Below, in pieces: positions 1 to 11,329 of a stretch of DNA of 64,000 nt (position 1 is its first letter; every line of letters starts with the position of its first letter). The notes under the pieces are model-generated. The model had not been told where the DNA came from. It saw only the letters and a list, made by a program, of their open reading frames with translations, and did not search any database. The stretch spans positions 4,364,769 through 4,428,768 of the forward strand of contig CM059624.1 of NCBI GenBank assembly GCA_030435675.1. Reading direction: 5' to 3'. Source of the DNA: Steinernema hermaphroditum (Eukaryota > Nematoda > Chromadorea > Rhabditida > Steinernematidae). The translations under genes and the position numbers were made by a program.

Positions 1-914
1 ACCGGAGATATCCTTTACACCGCCGGTGTCGATGGGGCCATCTGCTGCTGGAACGTTCCATCAGTCAACACCGACACTTACTACGATACCTACGGTAATT
101 AGTCCTTTCTCACAACGAGTCTACGGTATTTCCAGATCCTTCGATTCTTCAAGAACGTCTCCTTGGACACACCGATGCCGTGTGGTCCATAGCGTTCCAC
201 TCCTCCGACAACAAACTGCTCAGCGCCTCAGCCGACGGCAATCTCATCGTGTGGGAGCCGGGATCATCGAACGTCCTTGTCAAGACCATCGCTCCTCCAC
301 AGCCAGGAATGCGCCCACGCTCTGTCGACTTCGTCTCCACAGATCCACAGCTCTTCTTGGCCGCCTACGATAAGGCCTACGCGGCGATCATGGACATCGA
401 GTCCGGAGAGACGATTATGAAGTTCGATTTCGGAGAAGATAGTGCCGCCATAACAAAAATTCTCTCGCATCCGACGATGCCTGTGACGATCACCGCCGGC
501 GACGATAGAAAGATTCGATATTTCGATAACACAACTGGTGAGGGCGCTTTATCCACCTCAGAATGTGAACATCCTCTTTAGGTCAACTGATCCACGGTAC
601 GGTAGCACACGTCGAGGCGATCTCCTCTCTGGCAATCGATCCTAATGGTCTCTACTTGCTCTCTGGCAGCCATGATGGCTCACTTAGGATGTGGAACATG
701 GAGAAGCGAGTGTGTCTACAGGTTTGTATCACCGTCTAGAAAACAGTGTGACCTAACTTTCTTTCTTCAGGAAATCGCTGCGCACAGGAAAAAGTACGAC
801 ATGGCGGTACTGTCGGTGGCATTCCACCCATCACGATCCCTAATTGGATCGGCCGGAGCCGATGGACTAGCCAAGGTGTTCGGCTCGCAGCGGTTACAGC
901 AGCTCGACTCCTGA
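1..914 (+). CDS. cash-1: Striatin, C-terminal WD40 part (5' end outside window)
   Basis: Striatin is the B''' regulatory subunit of PP2A and scaffold of the STRIPAK complex; the WD40 propeller is its C-terminal part. Exons as read: 1-94, 136-537, 582-721 and 771-914, with introns of 41-49 bp. Together they give several WD repeats, including HTDAVWSIAF, SHPTMPVTITAGDDRKIRYF, SSLAIDPNGLYLLSGSHDGS and AFHPSRSLIGSAGADGLAKV, in the order seen at the striatin C-terminus. The frame is open from the first base, so the calmodulin-binding and coiled-coil N-terminus lies to the left. The protein ends 10 residues after the AKVF motif. Presenilin follows on the same strand about 300 bp downstream, close enough for an operon. 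Confidence 0.9.
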
Positions 915-1216
915 ACTGGCTCTCTAATTAACTTATTTATGAGATTTTAATGATTTTTCGTTTTATATTGTAATACGTTATCATATTGCCTTGGATAGAT
1001 CCCATCCCCAAGTACATATTTTTGTCCCTCCTTCTTTTGTGCATGTTCTGATGATATGTTACCGGTTCGGCAAACGTCCGGAGGTATTTCGTATTGAATG
1101 TTGTAAATATGGTGTTCTTGAAGAAAGTGTCAGTGTGTCGCATGATCGAAGTGTTCACAACACACGCGTATCTGTTCCGGTTTTACGGCAGTTATGAAGT
1201 TGTTGTTTTCAGCTCG

Positions 1217-4199
1217 ATGAGTTCAATCGTTTCTACGGGTGAACCGGGTCCAAGCAGTTCGGCCAGTGTGCGGCCGTCGACGTCGCGTGCTGCACAGCCA
1301 AGCCAGATCGGTATGTTTTCACTGAAAAATTGGGGAACAGCGCCATTCGGAGCCGAGGAAGGAGCTCCAAGGGAAGCGCTCGCCGGATTCGAGCAGTAGA
1401 AAAAGACGAGCGCGGAGGAAGCGCACTTTGGCACCGTTCCTCTTAACCGAGAAGGGATGGGCGATGAGGCTGCGGGAGGAAACGCGGGGGAGACGCTCAC
1501 CGTTGATGGAGGAACGCTCATCGGAATCGCGCAAAATTTCCAAAGAGTGGAAGGATAGCGCGAAGAAAGCGTTCATCAGAGAGCGGCCGAGAGGGGAGAT
1601 GCAGGGGAAACGCTAGTCTAAGTCGAGGAGGGATAGGAAAGAGCGCGGGAGCGGCTTTTCACGGAGCAGCGCTTGTCGTAAGAGAGGAAACGGCGCTGGG
1701 GAAGCGCTCTTCGGAGCCGTTCCTCGGACCTCCAAGAGTGAGTGACGGAGAAGAGGAGTCGCGGGGACGGCGCTTGTTGGAGCCGAGGATAGTACTCGGA
1801 AGAAGCTGCAAAAGAGGCGTCCTTCGGAGATGATAGATGGGAGCGGCGCTCCTGGGAGCCTTGGGGATTGTACTTGGGGAGGGGGCGCGGAGGAAACGCT
1901 GTTGAAGGACAAGCGCTCATCGGAGGCACCGGAGCCGCCACAAAGAGTGGAAGAGCAGTGCGAAGAAAGCGCTCATCAGAGAGCAGTCGAGAGGAAGTCG
2001 AGGTGGGAGTGGAAGGGGCGCGAGAGCGGCGTTCGGCGAAGAAGCGCTTGTCGTAGAAGAGAAAGTGCGCTGGTGAAGCGCTCTTCGGAGCCAAAGAGGG
2101 AGTGGTGGAGAAGCGGTGTCGCGGCGTTTCTTGGGAGTCGAGGGTAGTAGTCGGAAGAAGCTGCAAGAGCGGCGCCTTTCGGAGCCAAAAAGATGCGCGG
2201 GAGCGCTCCTGTGCACCACTTCGGAATCGAGAAGGTGGGCGTGTGTGGCTGCAGGAACAGCTCTCTTCGGAGTCGGAGAAGGTGCGTGGGAGCGATGTTC
2301 CAGGGAGCCAAGGCGGGAGTGAAGGAGCGGCGCTCTCCACGAGACGCTCCTAATGCGCGAGAGTGGCATCGAATGTGTTCACGCGTGAATCTACAAGAGC
2401 AGCACCCCTGGAATCCATGGGAGCAGCGCTCTTGGAAGCCATGGGAGCAGCGCTCCTGTGAGCCTCTTCGCGGGTCAGAAGATGCGGGTGCTCACCGTAG
2501 CAGGGGAGAAAATGCAGTAAAAACGCTCATCGGAGAATAGCACTGCGCTCTTCGTTCTTGAGGGCTTGAGGGTCTACAGTTGCACGATACAACCAATTAC
2601 ATATTTCAGAACACGACGAAGCCGAAGAAGCCGAGCTGAAATATGGAGCCGCTCACGTCATCAAACTTTTCGTGCCGGTTTCTGTATGCATGGCTTTGGT
2701 CATCCTCACGATGAAGACCGTCGGATATTACACACAAAATGATGGACAATACCTGTAAGCCCAAGGAATATATGTTCTTCGCGAATTCTCACCATTTCAG
2801 AGTTTATACACCTTTCACTCAGAAGACCGACAGCAATGTAACGCTCTTCTTTCAAACGATGGGGAACGCGTTGATCGTCCTCGGGGTGGTGATCGTCATG
2901 ACAACGCTGCTCATCATTTTCTACAAATGTCGCTGTTATAAGGTGAACCTCGCATGATTGCTAATAATCCAGTAACTTGTAATGTTTAGGTCATTCACGG
3001 TTGGCTCTTTGTCAGTAGTTTAATGATGCTGTCGCTGTTCACCGGCATGTATATTCAGTAAGCAGCTTTTTGGGAGACGTTTGCAAATACTCTGGTTTCA
3101 GAGAAGTGTTCAAAAGCTTCAACATTCCCCTGGACTACATCACTGCCGGCTTCATCGTTTGGAATAATGCTTTCCTGGGCATGGTGTGCATCCACTGGAA
3201 AGGTCCGCTGATCATCCAGCAAGCCTACTTGATCCAAATCTCGGCGCTGATGGCTCTTGTCTTCATCAAGTACCTGCCCGAATGGACTACCTGGGCTGTT
3301 CTCTTTGTCATATCCATCTGGGATCTCGTCGCTGTTCTCTGCCCCAAGGGTCCACTGCGAATACTCGTCGAAACTGCACAGGAACGTCAGGAACCTCTCT
3401 TCCCCGCTTTGATTTATACATGTATGCGAACAACACACTGTGCATATCCATATACTGCATTTTAGCTGCTGTTTCGTATCCCTACACGTTGATCACCGTT
3501 GCTGCGACTGACAAGCCCGAATCCGAAGCGACAACGCCTGAAACGGTTCGTACGACCAGCGAACCTCATCCGAGCGCTAGCGCAATCGAAATCCAAGCTG
3601 TCCAAGAAGGCCCATCCACGTCTTCACCACGGGTGGAAACGTCCCAGCAGCAACATGGAGTGAGGTTCGCGCCCGCCAGAAAGGAACGAAAGGCGAATAA
3701 CGGCAAAAAGAAGGAGAATAACGCTCCTAATCAGGCTCAGGAATCCGTCATAAGGTATCTTAAGCCATGCATGCCTTTTATCGTAAAGTAACAAATTAGG
3801 CTTCAACACACAGTCCCCAACCCAACTGGGCGACCTCCGATCAACAACATCCAACTGCCCGAGGAAGAAGACTACGAAACCGAGCACGGCATCAAGCTCG
3901 GCCTCGGCGACTTCATCTTCTACAGCGTTCTAGTCGGCAAAGCGAGCAGCTATGGTGATTGGAACACCACCGTCGCCTGCTACATCGCCATCCTTGTTGT
4001 AAGCGTGCCAGATATCAGTTCCCCTCGAATCTCAAATTTTTAGGGCCTGTGTCTCACCCTTGAGCTTCTAGCCCTCTTTCGCAAGGCTCTTCCCGCGCTT
4101 CCCATCTCAATCTTCTTCGGTCTCATGTTCTACTTCTCCACGAGGCTCTTCATCACTCCCTTCGTCAATGAATTCCCGCTTCGAGGCGTCATCTACTGA
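1217..4199 (+). CDS. sel-12: Presenilin, catalytic aspartyl protease subunit of gamma-secretase
   Basis: Presenilin cleaves Notch-type receptors within the membrane. Exons: 1217-1310, 2610-2754, 2801-2942, 2990-3057, 3102-3421, 3466-3754, 3800-3998 and 4044-4199. The start is chosen because TTTTCAG ends 4 bases before this ATG, a likely spliced-leader site. Visible: [14 protein letters not shown] of TM1; the first catalytic Asp in [16 protein letters not shown] (TM6), where the usual YD is WD; a hydrophilic loop rich in Ser, Thr, Gln and Lys; the second catalytic Asp in [12 protein letters not shown] (TM7); and the PALP motif in [13 protein letters not shown]. The C-terminus continues [10 protein letters not shown] and stops at Tyr. 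Seven introns; six are 44-48 bp and the first is 1299 bp of repeat. Nematodes have sel-12, hop-1 and spe-4 paralogues; strong similarity to SEL-12 around the loop ends favours sel-12, but which paralogue it is remains open. Confidence 0.93.
1311..2609 (+). repeat. Purine-rich interspersed repeat filling presenilin intron 1
   Basis: The stretch lies between a clean GTATGT donor and a TATTTCAG acceptor. It is G+A rich on this strand and built of many variants of a short unit close to GCGCTCTTCGGAGCC (clear near 1703, 1770, 1851, 1912, 2078, 2174, 2262, 2428), mixed with GGAAGAAGC and GAGAGGAAG-like words. Spacing is irregular, so it is not a simple tandem array. Few stops occur, which leaves long open frames on both strands; none resembles a protein. 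Confidence 0.75.
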
Positions 4200-5224
4200 T
4201 CTCACTATGTCGTTCCGTTGTTTATATTTCTTTCCTGTCCCCAGAGGACGTTTGCTACTTTTCCGCATGTAGCCATGATATGTTTATAAATGGTACTACG
4301 ACATTTGAGTAACAGATATATTTTTGGACAATTAACGGTGGGGTTACGTTAGCGTGCCGTGTTTAGCACGCATTTTTCATAGTGCCAATGACCAACCGTT
4401 CAATCCTAGCGTCGCGCTTAGTTCTCTTACAGCTTAGGTTAAACCTAGCGATTTGATATATTCTGCTATATTCCGCGCACTAACTTTTTGGTATCCGTAG
4501 CATCCTTCGTATTCGATAATTCTGGGAAATATCCCCCGGAGGATCCGACTACAGTAAATAGCTACAGTAATCCGGGAAAATTGCCGTAGCCCACCGTGAA
4601 GGGGAGAGTCTACGATCCGATTTAGACTGTCTGCGACTCTACAAGAAGTGTCTAGACGTTTGAACAATGAAGCAAGGAACGGTGCATAACTGTCACGGAA
4701 TTCTCTTCACGGTGGACTACGGTAATCATTTCGGATTTCTGTCGGGCAAACCGAGTGAAGTGGTGTAGGAAGCGCTGGAGCGCGGTCAGCAGACCAACAT
4801 GAAGCCGCTAGCCATGTGTTGGGATTAAGTGGGCTTGTTGTCACTTCCTGTCGTGTGACCTCTGGTAAAGATGATCGATCAATAGCAGACAATCACACCT
4901 TCTGTTTATCCTCTGCGTTGTAATAATCTGCGAACGTCTGTTCTCTTATTGTTTCTCCGTGTTGAGCGGATTACAGTAATCGTCACATCATAACCGGCTA
5001 TTGCACAAAAGGGATCGAGTAAATATGCAGGACCAGTTGTCACCGCTCTAGTGATCCAGAGCTTTATCAAAATGAACATGACTGAAGGTGTCTACTAGAC
5101 ACAGAAGACAAGATACCAATAACGGACAACCTGTTTATATGTCTCGCGCCCAATAGTCCACATCTTCCTCGTACATATACATCGTCGTTAAGTGGTGTTC
5201 TCAGTATCTGTTAGAATCTATAAT
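4200..5224. other. Intergenic region between convergent presenilin and RdRP genes
   Basis: Holds the 3' ends of two convergent genes. No exon with nematode-like splice sites and recognisable protein was found. Several short near-palindromic words such as CTACAGTAA and CTACGGTA recur around 4550-4720, typical of old repeat debris. Confidence 0.5.
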
Positions 5225-8200
5225 TTATTCGTCAGCATTCATCTCAATTCTCTTCAAGATGATCGGCGCCAAATGCTCTTCACACCACTCGAGATTGTCT
5301 GCGCTTCTACTGGGGACCTCTCCGGTGAGGAGATTCTTCAGGTTGTCCAGAGATTCCAGACTTCCTATGGCAGAAATCATGATTCTCACACATTTTCCAG
5401 TCCTATTTCTCTGCGTCTCCTTCAACTGTCTAAGTCTCAAGTGGGAAACACGTGTCTCCTTGATGATCTTCTTCTGGAAGCGCTCTGTCTCAGCTTCAGT
5501 AAAGAATTCGCCTTCGCGGGGCCGCGGAAGCTCTATGGTGAACGGATCCATCTCGTACTGTCTCTCCTTGATGCTTGTCTGTTGTCTAGACGTCTGCGGG
5601 AGAGGGTCGCACGAATTGGAGAAGATCATCTCGTTGTACGTTTTTGAAGCTGTCTGGAATCCTCTTTTCGACAGAATATGTAAATCAGGGTCCTACCGTA
5701 TGTAAAAGCTTTAGATCTTCCACGTCTACACAGCTACGGTAGCCCAGCTGACCAAAATCGACGGCTTTGAGGCTAGCGAACTCTCTCGAGGACAAGAACT
5801 GGAGGAAGGCGAGGATCAGCGAGCCGACGCCACCGAAGCGCGCGTGAAGATCTTTCAGGTCCACTCGACTGCACTCCGACAGATCGTTGTCGAACCACAG
5901 GTTACGGTAGTCGACGTAGGGGCAGTGGAACTTGCGCATCCCGAAGAGGACGACAAGTAGACAGAACGAGTCGAATCGGAGTGGGCTGGCCGAGGGGAAG
6001 TCTTCGTTTTCTGCGTCTTGCTCGTAGACGTCGCCTTCGGTGGCCGAGTGGAAGACGTCGTTCTCTTCGGCCCACACGCATAGGAAGAAAAGGATCGAGT
6101 TCAAGCCTAAAATTCAGGGAGAAATTGGAGTGGATCTGAAACACTTACCTACATATCGATAGCACATGTGCTCGAGAACGACATTCGACCTCGCCACCAC
6201 TTTTGTAAAATCGGCCAGGTCCTCCTCGTTGGCGCTACAGTACTCCGCCATGTGCTGGCTGATCCTCGTAGCGAAAGGCGCCAGGGATAGATCGCTCTGC
6301 TCCTTGACGGACTTCCTGAAAAACGCCGCCTTCTTGATAGCGGCCAAAACATCCCACACGATCCAGGCGAAAGAGAGGAATCTTTCGGTATGATTCTCTT
6401 TGGCTGTCTCTGCAACGGGGTTTTAGTACAAGGCGTGGTGTGATTCTACCGTACCGTAAGCAGTGACATAGTAGGCGCTGGCCAGTTTCTTCATCTCCTC
6501 GGAAGGTCGCTCACAGACGAACTTGTTTATGTCTTCGCCGACTACGTGGAATCTGTCGAAGAAGGCGCTCCGGAAGGAGAGAAAGATTCCGGTGACGAGA
6601 CGTTCAATGTTGGCGAAGACGTTGAACGACCCGAAGAGGTCTCCGTCGATGGTGACGTCGCCGACTCGCCGCCGGATCTCGACGATGGAGCCGGAGAAGA
6701 GCTGCGCTTCGTCCTCGATACCGTACTTTTCCATTGCGGTGCGGATCTGGGCGCTGTAGTTGGAGAAATGTTGCCGGGCGAGGTCGCGGTAAGGCTCGTA
6801 GGCGGGATGGATGAGGTCGGGATCGAGTTCTACCGGCTGGTCTAGGGCTTTGCCCATGGACTTGCGAAGGATCTCGTCGAGGGTCTTGGCACGCCTGAAA
6901 TGGAGTCGGTCCGTCGGTCACTGTTCCAGTTGACTTGCCTGTATATCTGTCCATTCAGTCCAGGGGTCCTGCAGCTTGGTTGCCCAAATTTCTCCAAGAA
7001 ATCAGGGAATCTCGTCGGACGCTCGCCCTCCTCCTCGTTCATCAAATCTGGAGGATCTCCCGTTTTCGGGAAATCCAGTGCCTTCGCGTGTTTCAGCGCT
7101 ATACTCTTCGCCGCCTTGCTCTCGATCCCGTAGATGTCGGAGACGGCCAAATGGGCAATCGCCAGCTTTCCAACCGAGTCGTTCCTGATGTAGTCGACGA
7201 AGAAGTCGCACGCCTTCTCGAGGATCGCCTCCTCCGGCACCTCGGGCACTTTGGCCGTCGAACTCGGAAAGTGCATTGGCTCCTCGTTGTGATCGAGAAG
7301 GAGCCGCTCGTCCCAGATGATGACGTACTCGTCGCCGTCCAGGTCCGAGCCGGCCATTTCGTCTGGATGCGGTCGGGGACCGTAGCGAGGGAAGATGACG
7401 ACGTCGACGAGGTCGTGCAGTTCGGGAATGTCGACCGCCTCGAAGACGCGCACGTCTCCACTGACGATGGCCGGATTTTTGGTCATTAGGACTTTGCCTG
7501 AAATGGACAGCGATGAGAATGGTTTCGTTCCTATAGAGAAGAAGTATTTTGGTCCTAGAAGAGGTTCCTTTAACTCTCAAAAGCGTGCCCTGAATGCAGT
7601 ATTTGCCAGTCCCCGCGGCAATTATGAGACCTGGACTCTGTCTTCGATCCAGATGAAGGGAATATGGAGTGTGCCACATATATGTGCACTCTTTTCCGAT
7701 TTGGCGCCTTTTTTAAATTCAATCGTCACCTGTGATGACCTTCTTCCTGGCTGATGCCGTCGGATGCTTGAGAAAGCCATTGCAGGTGATCTGACAGAAC
7801 ACTTGACCATACTGAAGCTGCCCCGATTCGTCGATGATACCGAAAACTGTCCTTCCTAGGTTGGGTGGGATGGCTATGCTGTTCTTAGTTCGCAACTTTT
7901 CTACAACATATCATCAAAGTTCAGGTCTCAATGTGTCTGTCCTACTTATCTGGCATCGACAGAGCGCCTGCAGGAGCGATCGAAAGAAAGGCTCTGACGT
8001 CAGCTGAAAGCCGAAGTCGTGGCTCAGCACGTCCATCTGCATTCTAATGGGCATCTCTTGCATCTTCTCCCGACAGTGAGTTTCCGAAGTGAGTCCCAAA
8101 ATCAGAGAGTTGACCTGTTGATCCATCAACTCGTGCACCCTGGCCACGATTCTCTCATGGCCAAGAGGGTTCTGCTTCTCGGACACCTGGTCGAGGATGT

Positions 8201-10915
8201 TCAGCATGGGCCGATTCAGAGAAACTCCACAAGGCGTCGAATATTTCACGATTTCGAGCGGTGCGCCTACTTTCTTCTTTCTGTAGGCCTGGAACTTCAT
8301 TTGAGAAGGCCGAATGTAGAAGTCGCTCTTGAACCGATCGGCGAGAAGAGGGTTGACGGCCAGCACACCCTTCATGCCGCGGAAACGAAACTAGAGAGGG
8401 TATAGTATGCTAGGGGGGTCTCCTCACCTGGAAGCACGACGGAATGTGTCCGCGTAGTTCCAAGTCTTTTGAGATCTCTTCTGCGAACTTCGGGGTGATC
8501 ATTCCGACTCCGTCGCTGAAGGTGTATGGCTTTCCGTTCTGATCGTTTCCGCCCAAGATGTCAAAACAGTGAAGGTACTGTTCGCGTTGGATGTTCTTCT
8601 TTAGTCTCTGTAAAAGAAGCGAGGTAAGAAGGCCCTATTATTCCCCACTTTACCCTAGCCTGGGTAAAGAACTGCCCGATCCTGCTCATCCTCTTCGGAA
8701 CACTCGTGTTCTTGTCGAAAACGCCGATCTTCTCCCTCACCTTCCCGATAACGGACTCGGCAAAACAGTAGCATCCGTTGTCCCTCATCTGCGACCCAGA
8801 ATTTCCGAAGTATTCGTAGCGCACTCCTGCCACCGTCAGTCCCTTCTTGGCCGTCTCTCCGACGGTCTTCTGGATCAGAAGCCGCCCAGCTCGGTTTTCC
8901 CGCAATTTGTCGCCATCGTCGTCCCGAAACTGGACGCGAATCACGTCTTCATCCTTCTCCTTGAAGTCTCGCAACCCTCGATTTCCCATCACCAGCTCCG
9001 GGGCCAAGAGAATCTTTCTGGAGGGCGTGACGATCACTTTTCTCACGTACTGGTAGCCTTCGTCGATGAATTCTTTGTCGGCTTTCGACTTCGTCGTCTG
9101 TTCCGTCCTGGCGCGCTCCCACAACGTCTCGCAGACATGCTTGAACTTCCTTATTTCGCGAGTTTCGTTCACGTAGGATAAGATCTTCTCCATGGCGGCG
9201 ATAGTCACCTTAAAAGATGCATAAGCAACGGCGATATTCAGCTGTTTACCTCGGGTTCCGCGGCATGTCTTTCAGTGAAAAAATTCACAAAAGCTTCCCA
9301 TGTAGCTTTATCGTCCAAAAGGACGTCTTTGACCATGGCACCTCTGGAGAGGATCGCTTCCAGAAGATAGAGGACGGAGTGGTCGATCGCTCCGGTGGCT
9401 CCTTCCAGAGGATTCTCCGAGAAACGGTGTGGTTTCTGTAATTCTATGGGGGCGAATTCGATGAGCACGTTTGTCCGTTTCCGTAAGCGGCTGAGGATGT
9501 TGTAGATTGTGGAGTCCTGTAAGGCAGTGGAATGAGAAAAGGCCATTAGGAAATCGATTTTTAGGGTCTTCTAGAGACAATCGCCCAAAGACCCAGGGAT
9601 AAAGCTGTGCACGCATACTGCATGCCGAAGCCTAAGCCTTTTTCCCACTCACGATGACATACCATATTTGGCACGAAGTCGAGCCTAAGCACCGGACAGT
9701 CGGCTATAATCCTCTCCAACCGGTCGTCCCCCTTCCGCCACGTGAGACATCTCCCAGAAGTCCTTTTCTCCACGTCAAAAGCTCGCACTTCCACCGGATA
9801 GCACAGATGCAAGTACAGGGAAAAAGACCGGGTTCCACGATTTTTTCCCTCCCGCACGTCCACTATGATCCGATGGATCTGACTGTACATGACGGTAAGG
9901 GTCACTGTCGTCGGTTTTGCATATCCTGAATGGTGTGTTGTCGAGGAAAGGCACTTCGAAGCTCACCAATCTTGTCATCAAAACGGAGTTTGATCACTTG
10001 AATATCGTGTTCGAAAGCGACTTTCATGCAGCCAATCATCCCCATCCCGTCTTTCCTTCTAACTTGAAAGTTCTCCTGGCGGTGATGTTCGTAAAAAGTG
10101 AACGGATCGACGAGATTGCCGAGGGCGATCGATCTCAGAGGGACTTTCTCGTTTACGGGGCTAAAGTCGGTGTCGTAGCTAGAATTCAGTCGGGCTTCAG
10201 GGTCTTACTCGAAGTATTCCTTGAAGAAAAGGTCGTTTGAGATCTCTAGAATGGAAGGCGTGTAATGCCGCTCGCGGAAGAGGGACGAAAAACGGCAGAA
10301 TAGTTCAGCCAGCTGTGGAAGGCCCCATTCCCAGTTGTTCGATCGGGCATCTACTTGGATATGCACGGATTTAAAGCCGAAATCGTCCGTGATTGGACGG
10401 GAGGAGACCGAGCTGAGATCGAGTGAGAAGAACTCATGGTGGATGTTCTGAAAATATGGGAGGTGAGCCAAAAAAGGAACGAAATACTATTGCTATAAAA
10501 CTATTGCTTTGGAAAACAAAGGCCGAATAGGCAACGTTTCTAAATGATTGATTAACCGCAAAAACATCAACCCATACCTTCAGAACTTTGTTGATGTACG
10601 CGTCCTCCTGGAAATAAGGACTATTGTACAGAGTCGTCTCGACGATTATCTTCAGACGACTCGTCATGGCAGTGCAATCGCCGAGACTGAACTCGTGCAC
10701 TTTACAATCGACGAAGAAGGTGTGACATTTATTGCATTTGTGGTGACGGTGTTCGTATTGTTTCGAACGATGACGAAACTGATTAGCCCTGCTGGGTATG
10801 AGTCACACCCAGATGGGTGCTTAATTCTGTCCATGTTTGCGCCAGACGTGTGAAACTGTGGTACTCCATCTCTCGGTGTGACTGTGATTGGAACCATCAA
10901 ATTTCCAAAATCCAA
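5225..10915 (-). CDS. ego-1: RNA-dependent RNA polymerase, EGO-1/RRF-1 family (small-RNA amplification)
   Basis: Cellular RdRPs of this family make secondary siRNAs in nematode RNAi. Many exons read leftward; the stop is at 5225-5227. The catalytic exon (about 6939-7498) reads VLMTKNPAIVSGDVRVFEAV, then RPHPDEMAGSDLDGDEYVII, which carries the DxDGD metal-binding motif (about 7325-7345), and LHDLVDVVIFPRYG. These agree with EGO-1/RRF-1. Downstream exons hold LNGQIYRRAKTLDEIL, a helical region and a charged C-terminus ending NADE. The intron at 6895-6938 needs a GC donor to keep frame. Upstream exons include NIHHEFFSLDLSS and HEFSLGDCTAMTS. The first exon is not settled: MDFGNLMVPITVTPRDG beginning at 10915 is a candidate, but its junction to HEFSLGDC was not found, so the 5' 250 bp are provisional. 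The paralogue (ego-1, rrf-1, rrf-3) is also uncertain; rrf-3 is least likely. Confidence 0.85.
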
Positions 10916-11109
10916 AGTTGCAGATGTACGTTGGCTCAGCAGGTTGTAAAAGTCTCTTCAAGCATTCAGAAACACGGACCAACCAGACCATCATCGCCGA
11001 CGAGACTGACGACTCGCCCTGACCACATTCTTCCGCAATTGTCTCGTCGCAGCGGTGTGAGAGCGCGCAGACGAGCAGAGACGACCCCCCACTGTCTTCG
11101 ACACTGTGT

Positions 11110-11310
11110 GTGGTAGTAAAATCGACTCAAAATCACTGGTTCTTCGGAAGACCGTTGCTCCTTCCCGGGATTCCTTCCCAGAAGATTTTCTGAAGCAACG
11201 ACGCTTCCGTCCCTCCCGTGGCTGCTCCGAGCCTCGAAACACCAATGCGATAGCAGATTCTCCTCAACTCCGACAACCGGTGCCCCTTCCCGCGCCATTC
11301 CCATTTGGGA
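11110..11310 (-). repeat. Dispersed repeat copy 1, related to 33240-33450
   Basis: Read on the minus strand, this shares long interrupted blocks with the plus strand at 33240-33450: GAATCTGCTATCGCA/GATCTGCTATCGCA, then GTCGTTGCTTCAGAAAATCT followed by a CCGGGGA/CCCGGGA-like GA-rich run. The two copies differ at many positions. An open minus frame across it matches no protein. Confidence 0.6.
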
Positions 11311-11329
11311 CAGAGAGGCATCTTCAACA

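Noticed and set aside
1428..2540. Long overlapping open frames on both strands (up to 240 codons)
   Set aside because: They lie wholly inside the presenilin intron in purine-rich repeat with few stops on either strand; low-complexity R/S/E/G translations with no motif.
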